From an uncultured Lachnospiraceae bacterium (GTDB lineage Bacteria > Bacillota > Clostridia > Lachnospirales > Lachnospiraceae): 64,000 nt of DNA. Below the pieces are notes generated by a model, which was given only the letters and a program-made list of their open reading frames with translations, did no database searches and had not been told where the DNA came from. The translations under genes were made by a program, and so were the position numbers. The DNA lies in the NCBI GenBank assembly GCA_949738465.1, contig CATJBQ010000250.1:1-64000 (forward strand), in the 5' to 3' direction. Below are positions 8,738 through 19,089 of this stretch, piece after piece; position 1 is the first letter of the stretch; the number at the start of each line of letters is the position of its first letter.

Positions 8738-9748
8738 TTATGCCCCATTGTGCAAGGAATTTAAAGCAATCCTGCTAAACGTCAGCACCACGTCATTTTC
8801 TTTTAAAAGCGTGCTCCCATTGGGCGCCACCCTTCTCCCGCGGCGCTTCACCATCACAATAAAGGTCTGTCGTGAAATATCCAGCTCCTTGATCCGCCGC
8901 CCGATCCATTCATGGCCGGACTCCAGCGTAACCTCCTCAATCCGTGCCTCCAGCCTGCAGTTTGAGGTCGTGGCCAGAAGCAGGCTGTCCCCGGACCGGA
9001 GCGTCAGCCCGGAATAGGGAATCAGCACATCCTCCCCCCGCATCACCACCGCCGGGTACAGCCCCAAAGGCAGCGGCGCCTCATCCAGACGTTTTCCAAT
9101 AAAAGAGTGCTCCAGAGAAATATCCAGGGTAATAAAATCCGCGTCGTGCCGGGTATAGGATCCCACCTTCATCCTGGTATAGTGTTCTACAAAGCCGGCG
9201 GAAATAATACCGGTGGGAATCGCCACCATCCCCACTCCCAGAAAGGCAATCACGATGGCCATCAGCTTCCCGCCCACCGTGACAGGATAAATATCCCCGT
9301 ACCCCACCGTCAGCAGTGTGGACACCGACCACCAGATCCCGGAAAAGGCATTGGAAAACGCCTCCGGCTGGGCCTCATGCTCCAGGCTGTACATGCACAG
9401 CGACGAGGCCAGCATCAGCATAATCACCAGGAAAATCGAAGAAAAAAGCTGGTTTTTCTTCTCCCGCAAAACCCCCGTAATCACATGGAAGGCGTCATAG
9501 CGGGCGTTGATGCGGAACAGCCGGAAAATCCGCACCACCCGCAGCATCCGGAAAGCCACCGCCCCGATTGGAAAGAAAAACGGCAGGAAATAGGGCAGGA
9601 AGGTGAAAAGATCGATGATACCATAAAAGGAAAAAATGAATTTAATCCGCGCTTTTGCAGCCCCCAGCTCCCCGTACAGGTAATCGGCAGTAAAAATACG
9701 CAGCACATACTCCGCCAGGAAGATCAGATTCGTGGCCAGCTCCAGCAT
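8738..9748 (-). CDS. Voltage-gated-type K+ channel with C-terminal TrkA-C-like domain
   Basis: FRMLRVVRIFRLFRINARY (S4-like), STLLTVGYGDIYPVT (selectivity filter), two RCK-C-like stretches. Confidence 0.85.
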   Translation of the reverse strand: MLELATNLIFLAEYVLRIFTADYLYGELGAAKARIKFIFSFYGIIDLFTFLPYFLPFFFPIGAVAFRMLRVVRIFRLFRINARYDAFHVITGVLREKKNQLFSSIFLVIMLMLASSLCMYSLEHEAQPEAFSNAFSGIWWSVSTLLTVGYGDIYPVTVGGKLMAIVIAFLGVGMVAIPTGIISAGFVEHYTRMKVGSYTRHDADFITLDISLEHSFIGKRLDEAPLPLGLYPAVVMRGEDVLIPYSGLTLRSGDSLLLATTSNCRLEARIEEVTLESGHEWIGRRIKELDISRQTFIVMVKRRGRRVAPNGSTLLKENDVVLTFSRIALNSLHNGA

Positions 9749-9899
9749 ATGGTTCCCCTTCCCGTTCTCTTTTGCCGTTTCTTATCATATCATATCCAGC
9801 ACGCCAGGAAAAGCCTTTCTTTCAAGGGGAAATGTATTTTTTCCCTTGAAAACAAACAAGTTTTAACAAACATCCCCCATTTTCCGGACCTGTTTTTTT

Positions 9900-10865
9900 G
9901 TCAATATCTTACGAAATTTGCAAAAACGGGCAGGCAGATAATCGATCCTGCAAAGCTTACTCCCCTTGATCCCACAGAGACCGGGATCTTGTCCGGGCAT
10001 TCTGGCAATCCCGAGATCGGAAGCCTGATCCAGAGATACAGGGATCTCTTAAAGCTTGCCCATTTTATGCTGGATGATAACGCCGTTTATCTGCTGCCGG
10101 GCCTGGAAAGCCAGAAAACCGTGAATTGCCACGCCGGTCAGAAATATGACTTACGATGCACTGCAGTACGCCGGACAGGTAGCGGCCATCGCAAAAGGGC
10201 GCCGGGATAAAAAGGATTATCCGGGACGCACCGGTTAGGAATATCTCTCCGGATTTTATAAGGAGGACCGGATACTTCCTGTGATCACTCTGGCCGTATT
10301 TTTGGGCCCCGACCGCTGGGACGGCCCACGATCCTTACACGAGATGCTGTCCGTAACAGATCCCCTGCTCCTCTCCCTGATACCGGATTACCGGATTCAT
10401 CTGATTGAGCCGGCACCCCTGAAACCGGAAGATCTCTTAAAATTTAAGACCAGTCTGCGTGAGGTCTTAAGCTTCATCAAATATTCCAGAGACAAAGACA
10501 GAATTGCGAAGCTGCTGGCAGAAAACGAACGTTTCCAGGCACTGGACCGGGACGCAGCCCTGATGATCCGTACCTGTACCAATATAGCAATCGAGATTCC
10601 GAAAGATTCGGAGGTGGTTAACGTGTGTAAAGCAATTGACGATTTAATGGCCGACAGCAGATCGGAAGGATTGGAGGAAGGCAGAGAGGAAGGCATCCAG
10701 GTGTTTATTCTCGATAACCTGGAAGAAAAGATCCCTAAGGCCCGTATTCTTGAAAAGCTCCAGCGGCGGTTTAAGCTGAGCGCAGAAGTGGCGAAAAGCT
10801 ATTTTGACAAGTATGCGGAGAAAATGGGCAGCTCCACACAGGATGGATATTGCCTGCCGCAATAG
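9900..10865 (+). pseudogene. Rpn/PD-(D/E)XK nuclease family transposase-like protein, frameshifted and nonsense-mutated
   Basis: Frame 2: DPAKLTPLDPTETGIL...YRDLLKLAHFMLDDNAVYLLPGLESQ; frame 3 from 10146: MTYDALQYAGQVAAIAKGRRDKKDYPGRTG(stop 10236)EYLSGFYKEDRILPVITLAVFLGPDRWDGPRSLHEML then intact ORF to 10865. Confidence 0.75.
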
Positions 10866-12481
10866 ATTTTCTGCCGCGCACACTTCGAACCGGTCTGAAC
10901 CGACCATACCCCGCTGTAATTGCTGTGAATATGATACTGTGGGAAATCCGACGAGGAAATATCCAGACGCAGACGTGAGCCGCCCTTCATCTGCCACCCA
11001 ATATCCCAAAGCGTAACCTTAAGCTCCACAACGGATCCCGGCTGATATTCCTCTGCCGCTTCCGCCGTGCGGCCACATGCCAGGGTTGTAACTCCGCTCC
11101 GGATATTATAGGCTGTTCCATCCTCCATTACCTCCATCAATTTTACGGTAAACGCCGTATCCTCCGCGTCGGAGGACACCCAGAGAGATACCCTGACGGC
11201 GCCCAGCAGCTCAAAGGCCTCCCAAAGCGGATCCGATACAAAGCTGCATACGTCTGGCCGCCAGCCAGCAGGAGGCTGCGTCAGACTTCCGATCTCGTCC
11301 CAGCTATACAGGAGTGCTTCTCCGCCATGGGATCTCACCGGATGGGAAGGATCATAGGTATATTCCCGCACTCCCGCTTCTTCCGCCGGCTCCTCCTTCA
11401 GAACGCCTTCCGCATCCAGGAAAAAACACCTGCTCTGATCCGGGAGAAAGGGGTATCCTTCCTGAAGGCGCCAGACATCCCCACCGATGGTATAGGTCAG
11501 TATCTGCATATCCGGAAGCTGCTTTTTACGCAGAATACGGTCAAACCAGTAAAACGCGCTCTCCACATCGCTATTTTGCAGATTCTCTGTTTTCCGGCCC
11601 GGTATGCATGGTTCAAAGTCATGATTCCATCCGCCAATCCGCAGCGTACTGTGACGCCGGCTCTCAGGCGAAAGCCGCATCCATGTATGCAGCGCACTGC
11701 CCAGATGGTGGTCATACCACCCTTCTCCAAGATAAACCGGCACCTTCACCCGCTCTGGAATCTGCTCCAGTTCTGCCCAGAAGCCCTCCTGCCAATAGGC
11801 ATCGCTCCTTTTGGTACTGGTAACCCAATCCCGGTACCACTTAAGACGGCAGCCCCACAATTCCTCATCCACCTCACACTGGGGCTGATACGCCGCGCTT
11901 TCATAAAAATCCGCATCTACCGGCGCCCCGGTATTCTCCATCGCCCAGGACGTCAGCACATCCTGGCGGAAGCATCCATTGGAATACGCGGAAAAATACC
12001 GGTCCGTTCCATAATGTGTCAGATACATGGTTTTCACCTTGTCCGGCAAAAGGTCTGCCACGCTCCATCCCGTCAAAGCCAGATAGGAGCAACCAAAATA
12101 TCCGATACTCTCCACCCAGGGCTGCTTTGCCAGCCATGTAAGCGTATCCAGGCCATCCTGCCGCTCATGCACATTGGGAACCCATTCCCCTCCGGATTCC
12201 CCGATCCCGCGGCAGAACTGATACACAAAGGCAAACCCGCGGATGCAATATTCATAGGCATGATAGCAGTAAACCGCTTCCTCTGGCAAATAACAGCTCC
12301 GCATCAGAATCGTAGGAAAAGGCCCCTCGCCCACCGGTTTTTGAAGGACCGTGTATAACTGCACACCATCCGACATTTTAATTCGAACACACGTTTTTTC
12401 TCCTGCCACAGCAGAAGGCGTCTCCGCCAGCCTGCCATATTCTTCCTGAAGCCGCAAAAGCTTTCTTTGTATGTAATCCAT
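10799..12481 (-). CDS. CocE/NonD-type X-Pro dipeptidyl-peptidase-like alpha/beta hydrolase
   Basis: MSDGVQLYTVLQKPVGEGPFPTILMRSCY...FVYQFCRGIGESGGEWVP...QPWVESIGYFGCSYLALTGW (GxSxxG) with jelly-roll C-term. Confidence 0.88.
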   Translation of the reverse strand: MDYIQRKLLRLQEEYGRLAETPSAVAGEKTCVRIKMSDGVQLYTVLQKPVGEGPFPTILMRSCYLPEEAVYCYHAYEYCIRGFAFVYQFCRGIGESGGEWVPNVHERQDGLDTLTWLAKQPWVESIGYFGCSYLALTGWSVADLLPDKVKTMYLTHYGTDRYFSAYSNGCFRQDVLTSWAMENTGAPVDADFYESAAYQPQCEVDEELWGCRLKWYRDWVTSTKRSDAYWQEGFWAELEQIPERVKVPVYLGEGWYDHHLGSALHTWMRLSPESRRHSTLRIGGWNHDFEPCIPGRKTENLQNSDVESAFYWFDRILRKKQLPDMQILTYTIGGDVWRLQEGYPFLPDQSRCFFLDAEGVLKEEPAEEAGVREYTYDPSHPVRSHGGEALLYSWDEIGSLTQPPAGWRPDVCSFVSDPLWEAFELLGAVRVSLWVSSDAEDTAFTVKLMEVMEDGTAYNIRSGVTTLACGRTAEAAEEYQPGSVVELKVTLWDIGWQMKGGSRLRLDISSSDFPQYHIHSNYSGVWSVQTGSKCARQKIYCGRQYPSCVELPIFSAYLSK

Positions 12482-12501
12482 ATCTGTCTCCCGCTTTCCC
12501 G

Positions 12502-13227
12502 TTATTTTCTGTAATGGGCATAAAAACTGCAGGTATCCCCTCTGGTATAGGTGCGGGCAAATTCCACCGCCCGTCCCTGCTGGTCATAGCTGACGCCCTG
12601 AAATTTCATCACAGCCGCATCGGCCTCCAGTTCCAAAAGCTTCGCATCCGCCGCATCCAGCCGTGTCAGATCCAGTGTCTGCTCCGTGCGGGCCAGGTGG
12701 ATTCCGGAAAATTCATACACGTCATAAATGGAAAATACGCCCAGATCAATGTCGCAAAGATTCGGAACCATCTCATAGGGAATATAAACCTCCTCCAGGG
12801 ACATGGGCAGGCCATCGCTGGAGCATACCCGGCGGATATAATACAGCGGATCCTCCGGTTCCATCCCCAGAAGATCTGCATAATACTTCCCGGCCTCTCT
12901 TAAGGCCTTCATCAGAATCCGCGTTGAAGGCGTCTTATTCCGTTCCAGCATCGTCTGCTTAAACCCTCCCAGAGTATCCAGGTCCCGTTCCACCTTCTCT
13001 GCCAGAACAAAAACGCCCTTCCCCTGAACGCTTTTTAAAAGCCCTTCATAGATCAGCGCCGATATTGCCGACCGCACGGACAGCCTGTGAATGCCATACG
13101 TCTCCGCCAGCGTATGCTCGGATGGAATACAGGTTCCCGGCGGATACTCGCCGCTCTCAATCTTGCCCCGTATGACTTCCCGAAGCTGGAGATAAAGCGG
13201 CGAACGTGCATCAAGCTCCTTACGCAT
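12502..13227 (-). CDS. GntR-family regulator with UTRA-type domain (cassette A, type 1)
   Basis: SPLYLQLREVIRGKIESGEYPPGTCIPSEHTLAETYGIHRLSVRSAISALIYEGLLKSVQGKGVFV; paralog of 24774-25571. Confidence 0.93.
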   Translation of the reverse strand: MRKELDARSPLYLQLREVIRGKIESGEYPPGTCIPSEHTLAETYGIHRLSVRSAISALIYEGLLKSVQGKGVFVLAEKVERDLDTLGGFKQTMLERNKTPSTRILMKALREAGKYYADLLGMEPEDPLYYIRRVCSSDGLPMSLEEVYIPYEMVPNLCDIDLGVFSIYDVYEFSGIHLARTEQTLDLTRLDAADAKLLELEADAAVMKFQGVSYDQQGRAVEFARTYTRGDTCSFYAHYRK

Positions 13228-13963
13228 GATCCTTCGCCCCCTCTCTCCACTCCAGCACCGTTGTAAGCTGCAGTTCATTTGGGCGGGCCACCGTACGGCA
13301 ATATTCGATCAAATTCGTTTTATCGTCGTAGGATCTGCTGACCAGCCAGAAAACAGGAGTTTCCACCGGAAGCTTGAGGATTTCGCTTTCTTCCCCGGTT
13401 GTGTAGGTGATACTGATCTTTTCTTCGCCCTGCTTAAGCCTGACACCATAAAAATGCTCCAGAATATGAAACAGCGACTCTTCTTCCAGGTTATACGCCT
13501 CAAGCCCCGGACAGTAAGCCTCGGGCACATACGCCGTCTCGATCAGCAGGGGGATCCCGTCCACAATCCGAAGCCGCACAATCTCATACAGCAAGGCTCC
13601 CGGTACGATCTGGAATTGTTCCGACAAATGCCTGCTGCTTTCCACAAGCTTCATGGAAAGCAGGCGGTTTTTCAGCATCCGCTCCTGCGCCTTCACGCTT
13701 TCCGAGAAAGAATACAGGTCATGAAGATTTCTCCGAAGCTTTGGCATCGCAAGAAAGGTGCCTGCCCCATGTCTGGAATACAGCAGGCCGTCCTTTTCCA
13801 TCCGTGCGATGGCGCTCCGGAGCGTTCCCCGGTTCATATTCCATAGCTCGCTTAATTCCCGTTCAGAGGGAAGCCTGTCATGAGGCTGCAATTTTTCTTC
13901 ACGAATATAGGACAGAATATATTCCTGCGCTAAGTCCCTTGGTTTCACACGATATTCCTTCAT
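13220..13963 (-). CDS. GntR-family regulator with UTRA-type domain (cassette A, type 2)
   Basis: MKEYRVKPRDLAQEYILSYIREEKLQPHDRLPSERELSELWNMNRGTLRSAIARMEKDGLLYSRHGAGTF; paralog of 25575-26303. Confidence 0.93.
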   Translation of the reverse strand: MKEYRVKPRDLAQEYILSYIREEKLQPHDRLPSERELSELWNMNRGTLRSAIARMEKDGLLYSRHGAGTFLAMPKLRRNLHDLYSFSESVKAQERMLKNRLLSMKLVESSRHLSEQFQIVPGALLYEIVRLRIVDGIPLLIETAYVPEAYCPGLEAYNLEEESLFHILEHFYGVRLKQGEEKISITYTTGEESEILKLPVETPVFWLVSRSYDDKTNLIEYCRTVARPNELQLTTVLEWREGAKDHA

Positions 13964-13987
13964 GTATATACCTCCGTTACTGCTATT

Positions 13988-14017
13988 AGTATACCATAAT
14001 GAGACGTGAAAGCACAA
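13988..14017 (-). promoter_or_regulatory. Putative sigma-A promoter TTGTGC-N18-TATACT (extended -10) for GntR-GntR-CocE unit
   Basis: Minus strand TTGTGCTTTCACGTCTCATTATGGTATACT, about 25 bp upstream of the GntR start. Confidence 0.55.
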
Positions 14018-14050
14018 GGAACGGATGCGAAACGTTCTTATTTTTCTCAC

Positions 14051-15046
14051 TTAATATTTTAAGGTGCGGTAATAACGGCGTATCGTCATCGGATGCCGGT
14101 TCAGCCTCTCGATATGGGCGTCGATCCGTTCCGTCACCGCATGCATCACCAGATGCGAAAGATTGCCGCGATATTTTTCACTGATTCCCTTCAATGCATA
14201 ATCCTTCGTATCGATCAACGTATAATTGCCGCACACCTGGGGCAGAAATCCCGCTACCCGCTCCGCCAGCGGGCGCTGGGCATCCTCTCCCAGAAACAGG
14301 GTTATGGGCGTATCGCATTCTACAATTTCCAGCATACCATGGAAAAACTCGGCCGCATGGATGGACTTGGTACGCAGCCAGTGCTGCTCCTCCCAATAGC
14401 ACATGGCATAGGAATATGCGGCGCCATACTGATTTCCCGCCGCCACAAAATAATGCATCGCATCCCTGTGATGCTTTTGGGCAAACGCTTCGCCAAAGGC
14501 GTCCGCCTCCTTCTCCACCTCCACCAGCACCCGGGGCAGATGCGCGTCCAGCTCCTGATAATACTCCCGGTAATCGGGAAAATCCCCTGCCAGATACATC
14601 AGCCGGTCAGCCACCATAAAGAGCTTTAGCTGCTCGTTCATATCGTATGTAACCAGAAAATCGCTCATCCCGGCCAGCGGACTGTCCGGCGTATCTACAA
14701 ATCCCAGAACATTTGCCCCGGCCGCCTTTAATTTTTCCACGGCGGCAACGACCTCCTCCGTTGTCCCGGAAACAGACGAAAATACTGCCAGCGTATCCCT
14801 TCCCAGATTCCTGTTTCCCGTATAATTGTAAAATGCCGCATTCTCCACACAGACATGAATTGCGCTTTTTTCCTTCACATGGCTTTCCACCTGCAGCGCG
14901 GAGGCATACGTCCCGCCAATTCCCAGGAAGCAGAAATTCCGGATTCCCGCCTCCCACACCTGATCCACATACGCTTCGATCATTGGACGCAGCTTCAGCG
15001 CGCCGCTCACACTTTCCCACTTTTTCTTCTCATCAAATTTAATCAT
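14051..15046 (-). CDS. SIS-domain Amadori deglycase-like enzyme (FrlB/GfrF family), copy A
   Basis: FLGIGGTYASALQVESHVKEKSAIHVCVENAAFYNYTGNRNLG...SSVSGTTEEVV...YSYAMCYWEEQHWLRTKSIHAAEFFHGMLEIVE. Confidence 0.82.
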   Translation of the reverse strand: MIKFDEKKKWESVSGALKLRPMIEAYVDQVWEAGIRNFCFLGIGGTYASALQVESHVKEKSAIHVCVENAAFYNYTGNRNLGRDTLAVFSSVSGTTEEVVAAVEKLKAAGANVLGFVDTPDSPLAGMSDFLVTYDMNEQLKLFMVADRLMYLAGDFPDYREYYQELDAHLPRVLVEVEKEADAFGEAFAQKHHRDAMHYFVAAGNQYGAAYSYAMCYWEEQHWLRTKSIHAAEFFHGMLEIVECDTPITLFLGEDAQRPLAERVAGFLPQVCGNYTLIDTKDYALKGISEKYRGNLSHLVMHAVTERIDAHIERLNRHPMTIRRYYRTLKY

Positions 15047-15076
15047 AATTCCGATCCTTTCCCATTTCATCGATCT

Positions 15077-17107
15077 CTATAAAAAGAAGCATGCCGCCTG
15101 GTGGTTCTCTCCCACCTGCTCCATGGCAGGCATCTTAATCCTGCACTTCTCTGATGCCTTCGGACATCTGGTACAAAACGCGCACCCGTCCGGACGGTTC
15201 ATGGGACTTGGCACCTCTCCGCTGATTTTGTGCGCGCTGCGGTTCCGCTCATATTCCGGATTGGGCGTGGGCACAGAATCCAGCAGGGCCTGCGTGTAGG
15301 GATGCCTGGGATTCCCATAAAGCTCCTTCCACCCGCCTGTCTCCACAATCTGTCCCAGATACATCACCGCAATCCGGTCGCTGATATGGCGCACCACCGA
15401 CAAGTCGTGGGCAATAAACAGATATGCCATTCCCAGCCGTTCTTTTAGCTCCTCCAGCAGATTGATGACCTGCGCCTGGATCGATACATCCAGCGCGGAA
15501 ATTGCCTCGTCACAGATAATCATGGACGGATTGGCCGCCAACGCCCGCGCAATCACAATCCGCTGCCTCTGGCCTCCCGAAAACTCATGGGGCAGACGGT
15601 ACCGGCAGGTTCCGTCTAAGCCCACCAGGTCAAACAGCTCGTCCACCCGGTGATCCAGTTCCTTTTTGGAATACCCCAGCTTAAAGTTTACAAGGGGTTC
15701 CATCACCGCATCCCCCACCCGCTGGCGCGGATCCAGGGATCCGTAAGGATCCTGGAAAATCATAGCCATATTCCGCCGGACCGGGTAAAGCTCCTTTTCC
15801 TTCCTATGGGTAATATCCGTACCGTCAAATAAAATCTTTCCGGAAGCAGTCTCCTCCAGGCGCATAATCGCCCGGGCCACCGTGCTTTTTCCGCATCCGC
15901 TCTCCCCCACCAGGCCAAAGGTTTCTCCCCGGTGCAATTGGAAGCTCACATGGTTCACAGCGCTGACTTCTCCGATTTTCTTGCGGAAAACGCCGCTGTA
16001 GATGGGAAATGTCACGCTCAGATCCTCCACCTGCAGTAACACCTGATTTTCCTGCGCATCCCCCTGCTTCTTTGTCCGCAAAAGGGCCTGCGGAGCCGGC
16101 TGCTCCTTTTCCAATACCTCCCGGGTCAGCGTCCTGTGACACGCACGGATGTGTGTATCCGAATCTCCCACCGGAGCAGGCTGCGGCGTCCCTTTGCTTT
16201 CGCATTCCTTTGACGCATAAGGACATCTGGGCAAAAACATGCAGTTCTGTCCACGGTCTGCAAGATTTCCTACATTTCCGCTGATGGGAACCAGCTTCTG
16301 TTCACGGGGAGCGCTTAAGCTCGGAATCGCTTTCAAAAGACCGATGGTATAGGGATGGCTGGCATGATAGAAGATCTCATCCGTCGTTCCCGCCTCCACA
16401 ATTTCTCCGGCATACATAACGTACACCCGGTCCGCGTAACGGGCCACAAGGCTTAAGTTATGGGTTACAATCACCAGGGTGGTCCCTGTCTCCTTTACGA
16501 TATTCTTCATCAGCTCCAGAATCTGCGCCTGGGTAGTTACATCCAGAGCAGTAGTGGCCTCGTCCGCAATCAGGACCTTGGGATTACAGGACAATGCCAT
16601 GGCGATCATCACCCGCTGCCGCATGCCGCCGGACAATTGATGGGGATAGGCTTTCAGGCGTTCCTTTGCATCCGGAATCCCCACCTTTTCCAGCAATTCC
16701 TCCGCTCTTTGGCGCGCTTCTTTTTTGCTCATTTTCAGATGCAGGCATATAGATTCCGCCATCTGTTTTCCGATGGTCATCACCGGATTTAAGGACGTCA
16801 TGGGCTCCTGAAAAATAACCCCGATCTGCCCGCCGCGGATCTGGCGCAGCTTCTCACTGCCGGGCCCGTAGCTTAAAATATTTTCCCCCTGAAACCAGAT
16901 CTCTCCGCCCGCCACATGGCCCGGAGGGCAGGGTACCAATTGAAGGCCGCTATACTGGGTCACAGACTTCCCGCTTCCGCTTTCCCCCACAAAGGCCACA
17001 ATCTCTCCTTCCTCCAGATAGTAGGAAATATGGTTTGCCGCAATCAGGGTCTTAGACCTCTGCCTGAATTCCATGGTTAAATCTTTTACTTCCAACAGTC
17101 GTTTCAT
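15077..17107 (-). CDS. Fused two-ATPase peptide/opine-type ABC transporter subunit (DppD-DppF-like)
   Basis: Two Walker A (GESGSGKSV, GESGCGKST) and two LSGGMRQR/FSGGQRQR signatures plus CxxC oligopeptide-transporter C-terminal motifs. Confidence 0.95.
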   Translation of the reverse strand: MKRLLEVKDLTMEFRQRSKTLIAANHISYYLEEGEIVAFVGESGSGKSVTQYSGLQLVPCPPGHVAGGEIWFQGENILSYGPGSEKLRQIRGGQIGVIFQEPMTSLNPVMTIGKQMAESICLHLKMSKKEARQRAEELLEKVGIPDAKERLKAYPHQLSGGMRQRVMIAMALSCNPKVLIADEATTALDVTTQAQILELMKNIVKETGTTLVIVTHNLSLVARYADRVYVMYAGEIVEAGTTDEIFYHASHPYTIGLLKAIPSLSAPREQKLVPISGNVGNLADRGQNCMFLPRCPYASKECESKGTPQPAPVGDSDTHIRACHRTLTREVLEKEQPAPQALLRTKKQGDAQENQVLLQVEDLSVTFPIYSGVFRKKIGEVSAVNHVSFQLHRGETFGLVGESGCGKSTVARAIMRLEETASGKILFDGTDITHRKEKELYPVRRNMAMIFQDPYGSLDPRQRVGDAVMEPLVNFKLGYSKKELDHRVDELFDLVGLDGTCRYRLPHEFSGGQRQRIVIARALAANPSMIICDEAISALDVSIQAQVINLLEELKERLGMAYLFIAHDLSVVRHISDRIAVMYLGQIVETGGWKELYGNPRHPYTQALLDSVPTPNPEYERNRSAHKISGEVPSPMNRPDGCAFCTRCPKASEKCRIKMPAMEQVGENHQAACFFL

Positions 17108-17122
17108 TGCTTCACCTCCCAT

Positions 17123-18007
17123 CTATAAGGTTCCTTTAAGCTTCGGATCCAGCACGTCCCGCAGAGCGTCCCCACATACGTTGAACGCCCAGACCGTCAG
17201 TACAATAAAAATACCAGGCGCAATTGCCACACAGGGGTTCATACTCAGCCACTCGTATCCATTGCTGACCATTCCTCCCCAGGACGCCGTGGGCGGGTTG
17301 ATTCCCATCGCCAGGTAGCTGAGACTGGCCTCTGTCAGGATCGCATCCCCCAGGTTCATGGTCATCATGACCAGGTTGGAGGACAGGCAGTTTTTCAAAA
17401 TGTGCTTTACCGCAATCTGAAACCGCGATGCGCCATAGATCCTCCCGGCCGTAATATAGTCCAGCTTTTTTACGCTCAGCACGCTGCCCCGGGTGACTCT
17501 GGCATAGCGGGGGATCATGGAAATGCCGATGCAGAAAATGATATTTCCAAGCCCCTTCCCCAGGGCACTGCCCAGAAACAGCGCCAGGATAACGATTGGA
17601 ACGGCCAGCATAGCATCCATAATACGCATAATCACGCTGTCCACAATTCCTTCCATATATCCGGCGATCAGCCCCAAGGCCATCCCCAGCACACCGGCTA
17701 CCAGGGTGGAAGCCAGCCCCACCAGCAGGGATACGCGCGTACCGTACAGGATCCGTGTCAGCACGTCGCGCCCCAGGTCATCCGTCCCAAGCCAGTGGGA
17801 GATGTCAGGATGCCTTAATACCTCCTTCAGGGAGGACAGGTTGGGATCATAGGGACTTAAAACAGGAACCAGCAGGGCCAGAAGGATCATCGCCACAATA
17901 ATGATAAATCCAAAAATGACCAGCTTTCTTGAAAAAAATACCCCTGCAAATTCCTGCATCCTTTTTGCTGTTGTATGTTGTTTTCCTTTCTGTACTTCCA
18001 TACCCAC
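17123..18007 (-). CDS. Peptide/nickel-type ABC transporter permease (DppC-like)
   Basis: HWLGTDDLGRDVLTRILYGTRVSLLVGLAST...EASLSYLAMGINPPTASWGGMVSNG. Confidence 0.95.
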   Translation of the reverse strand: MGMEVQKGKQHTTAKRMQEFAGVFFSRKLVIFGFIIIVAMILLALLVPVLSPYDPNLSSLKEVLRHPDISHWLGTDDLGRDVLTRILYGTRVSLLVGLASTLVAGVLGMALGLIAGYMEGIVDSVIMRIMDAMLAVPIVILALFLGSALGKGLGNIIFCIGISMIPRYARVTRGSVLSVKKLDYITAGRIYGASRFQIAVKHILKNCLSSNLVMMTMNLGDAILTEASLSYLAMGINPPTASWGGMVSNGYEWLSMNPCVAIAPGIFIVLTVWAFNVCGDALRDVLDPKLKGTL

Positions 18008-18013
18008 ACCTCC

Positions 18014-18958
18014 CTACTTCACACGAATTCTCGGGTCAATGTAGCCATACAAAATGTCCACAATCAAATTACTGCCCAGTGCAAACAATGACATAATCAA
18101 AATGATATCCTGTACCAGGATATAATCCACGTTCAGAATTGCCGTCAGAAGCAGGGAACCGATTCCCGGTATACAGAACACCTGTTCTACCAACACCGTG
18201 CCGCCCAGCAGGTTTCCAATGGACATGCCAAGAACCGTCACCAGCGGGATCAGCGCGTTATGCAGCGCATGCACCAGCATAATGGTCCGCTCCTTCAGAC
18301 CCTTCGAGCGCGCCGTGCGGATAAAATCCTGGTTGATTACCTCCAGCATGGCAGACCTCGTCTGCCTGGCATAATAGGCAATGGATCCCAGGGACAAGAC
18401 CAGAACCGGCATCACCAGCTTCCTGACGCCCAGGGTGAAATCCTCCGTCAGCGGCGTATAGCCCTGCACCGGCAGCAGCTTACATTTCAAAGCCAGGATG
18501 TATACAAATAAAATGGCAAGCCAGAAGGCCGGTGTCGCCATCCCGATATTGGCGCATCCGGAAACCAGGGAATCGATCCACCCGTTCCGCTTCACGGCCG
18601 CGATAATGCCCAGAAGCACTCCCAGGATCACGGAAATAACCAGCGACGGAATCGTCACGGAAAGCGTCGCCACAATCCGGTCTGGAAGCAGGGTAGTAAT
18701 ATCTGTGGCAAAACAGATGGATCTCCCCCATTCGCCTGTCACAATCCCCCGCAGCCATTTTACATATTGAACCAGCACCGGCTGGTCAAAGCCAAACACT
18801 TCCGTATAATATTCGATCTGCTCCGTCGTGGCGCCGTCTCCCAGATACAGTCTGATGGGATTTCCCGGTATCGAATGCATAACGAGAAAAATCAGCAGTG
18901 TAACAATCAGCAGGACAATCACGCTTTGCGCCACTCGTTTTACAATATAACGTCCCAT
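18014..18958 (-). CDS. Peptide/nickel-type ABC transporter permease (DppB-like)
   Basis: MGRYIVKRVAQSVIVLLIVTLLIFLVMHSIPGNP...ARQTRSAMLEVINQDFIRTARSKGL; track ORF over-extended. Confidence 0.94.
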   Translation of the reverse strand: MGRYIVKRVAQSVIVLLIVTLLIFLVMHSIPGNPIRLYLGDGATTEQIEYYTEVFGFDQPVLVQYVKWLRGIVTGEWGRSICFATDITTLLPDRIVATLSVTIPSLVISVILGVLLGIIAAVKRNGWIDSLVSGCANIGMATPAFWLAILFVYILALKCKLLPVQGYTPLTEDFTLGVRKLVMPVLVLSLGSIAYYARQTRSAMLEVINQDFIRTARSKGLKERTIMLVHALHNALIPLVTVLGMSIGNLLGGTVLVEQVFCIPGIGSLLLTAILNVDYILVQDIILIMSLFALGSNLIVDILYGYIDPRIRVK

Positions 18959-19089
18959 AAGGTTTCCTCCAAATTCCAGCTTCCGCAGGTCTCTTTTGTA
19001 AAAAGGGGCCGTACACCAGACTGGTGCGCGGCTCCCTTTTTCATCCAAGAATGCCATCCGTATCTTTGTTGCGAATTGTTCGTCTTTCT

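Noticed and set aside
8738-9748. K+ channel apparently starting near S2, suggesting truncation
   Set aside because: A plausible RBS precedes the ATG and upstream sequence shows no obvious S1 in another frame; cannot be settled without alignment.
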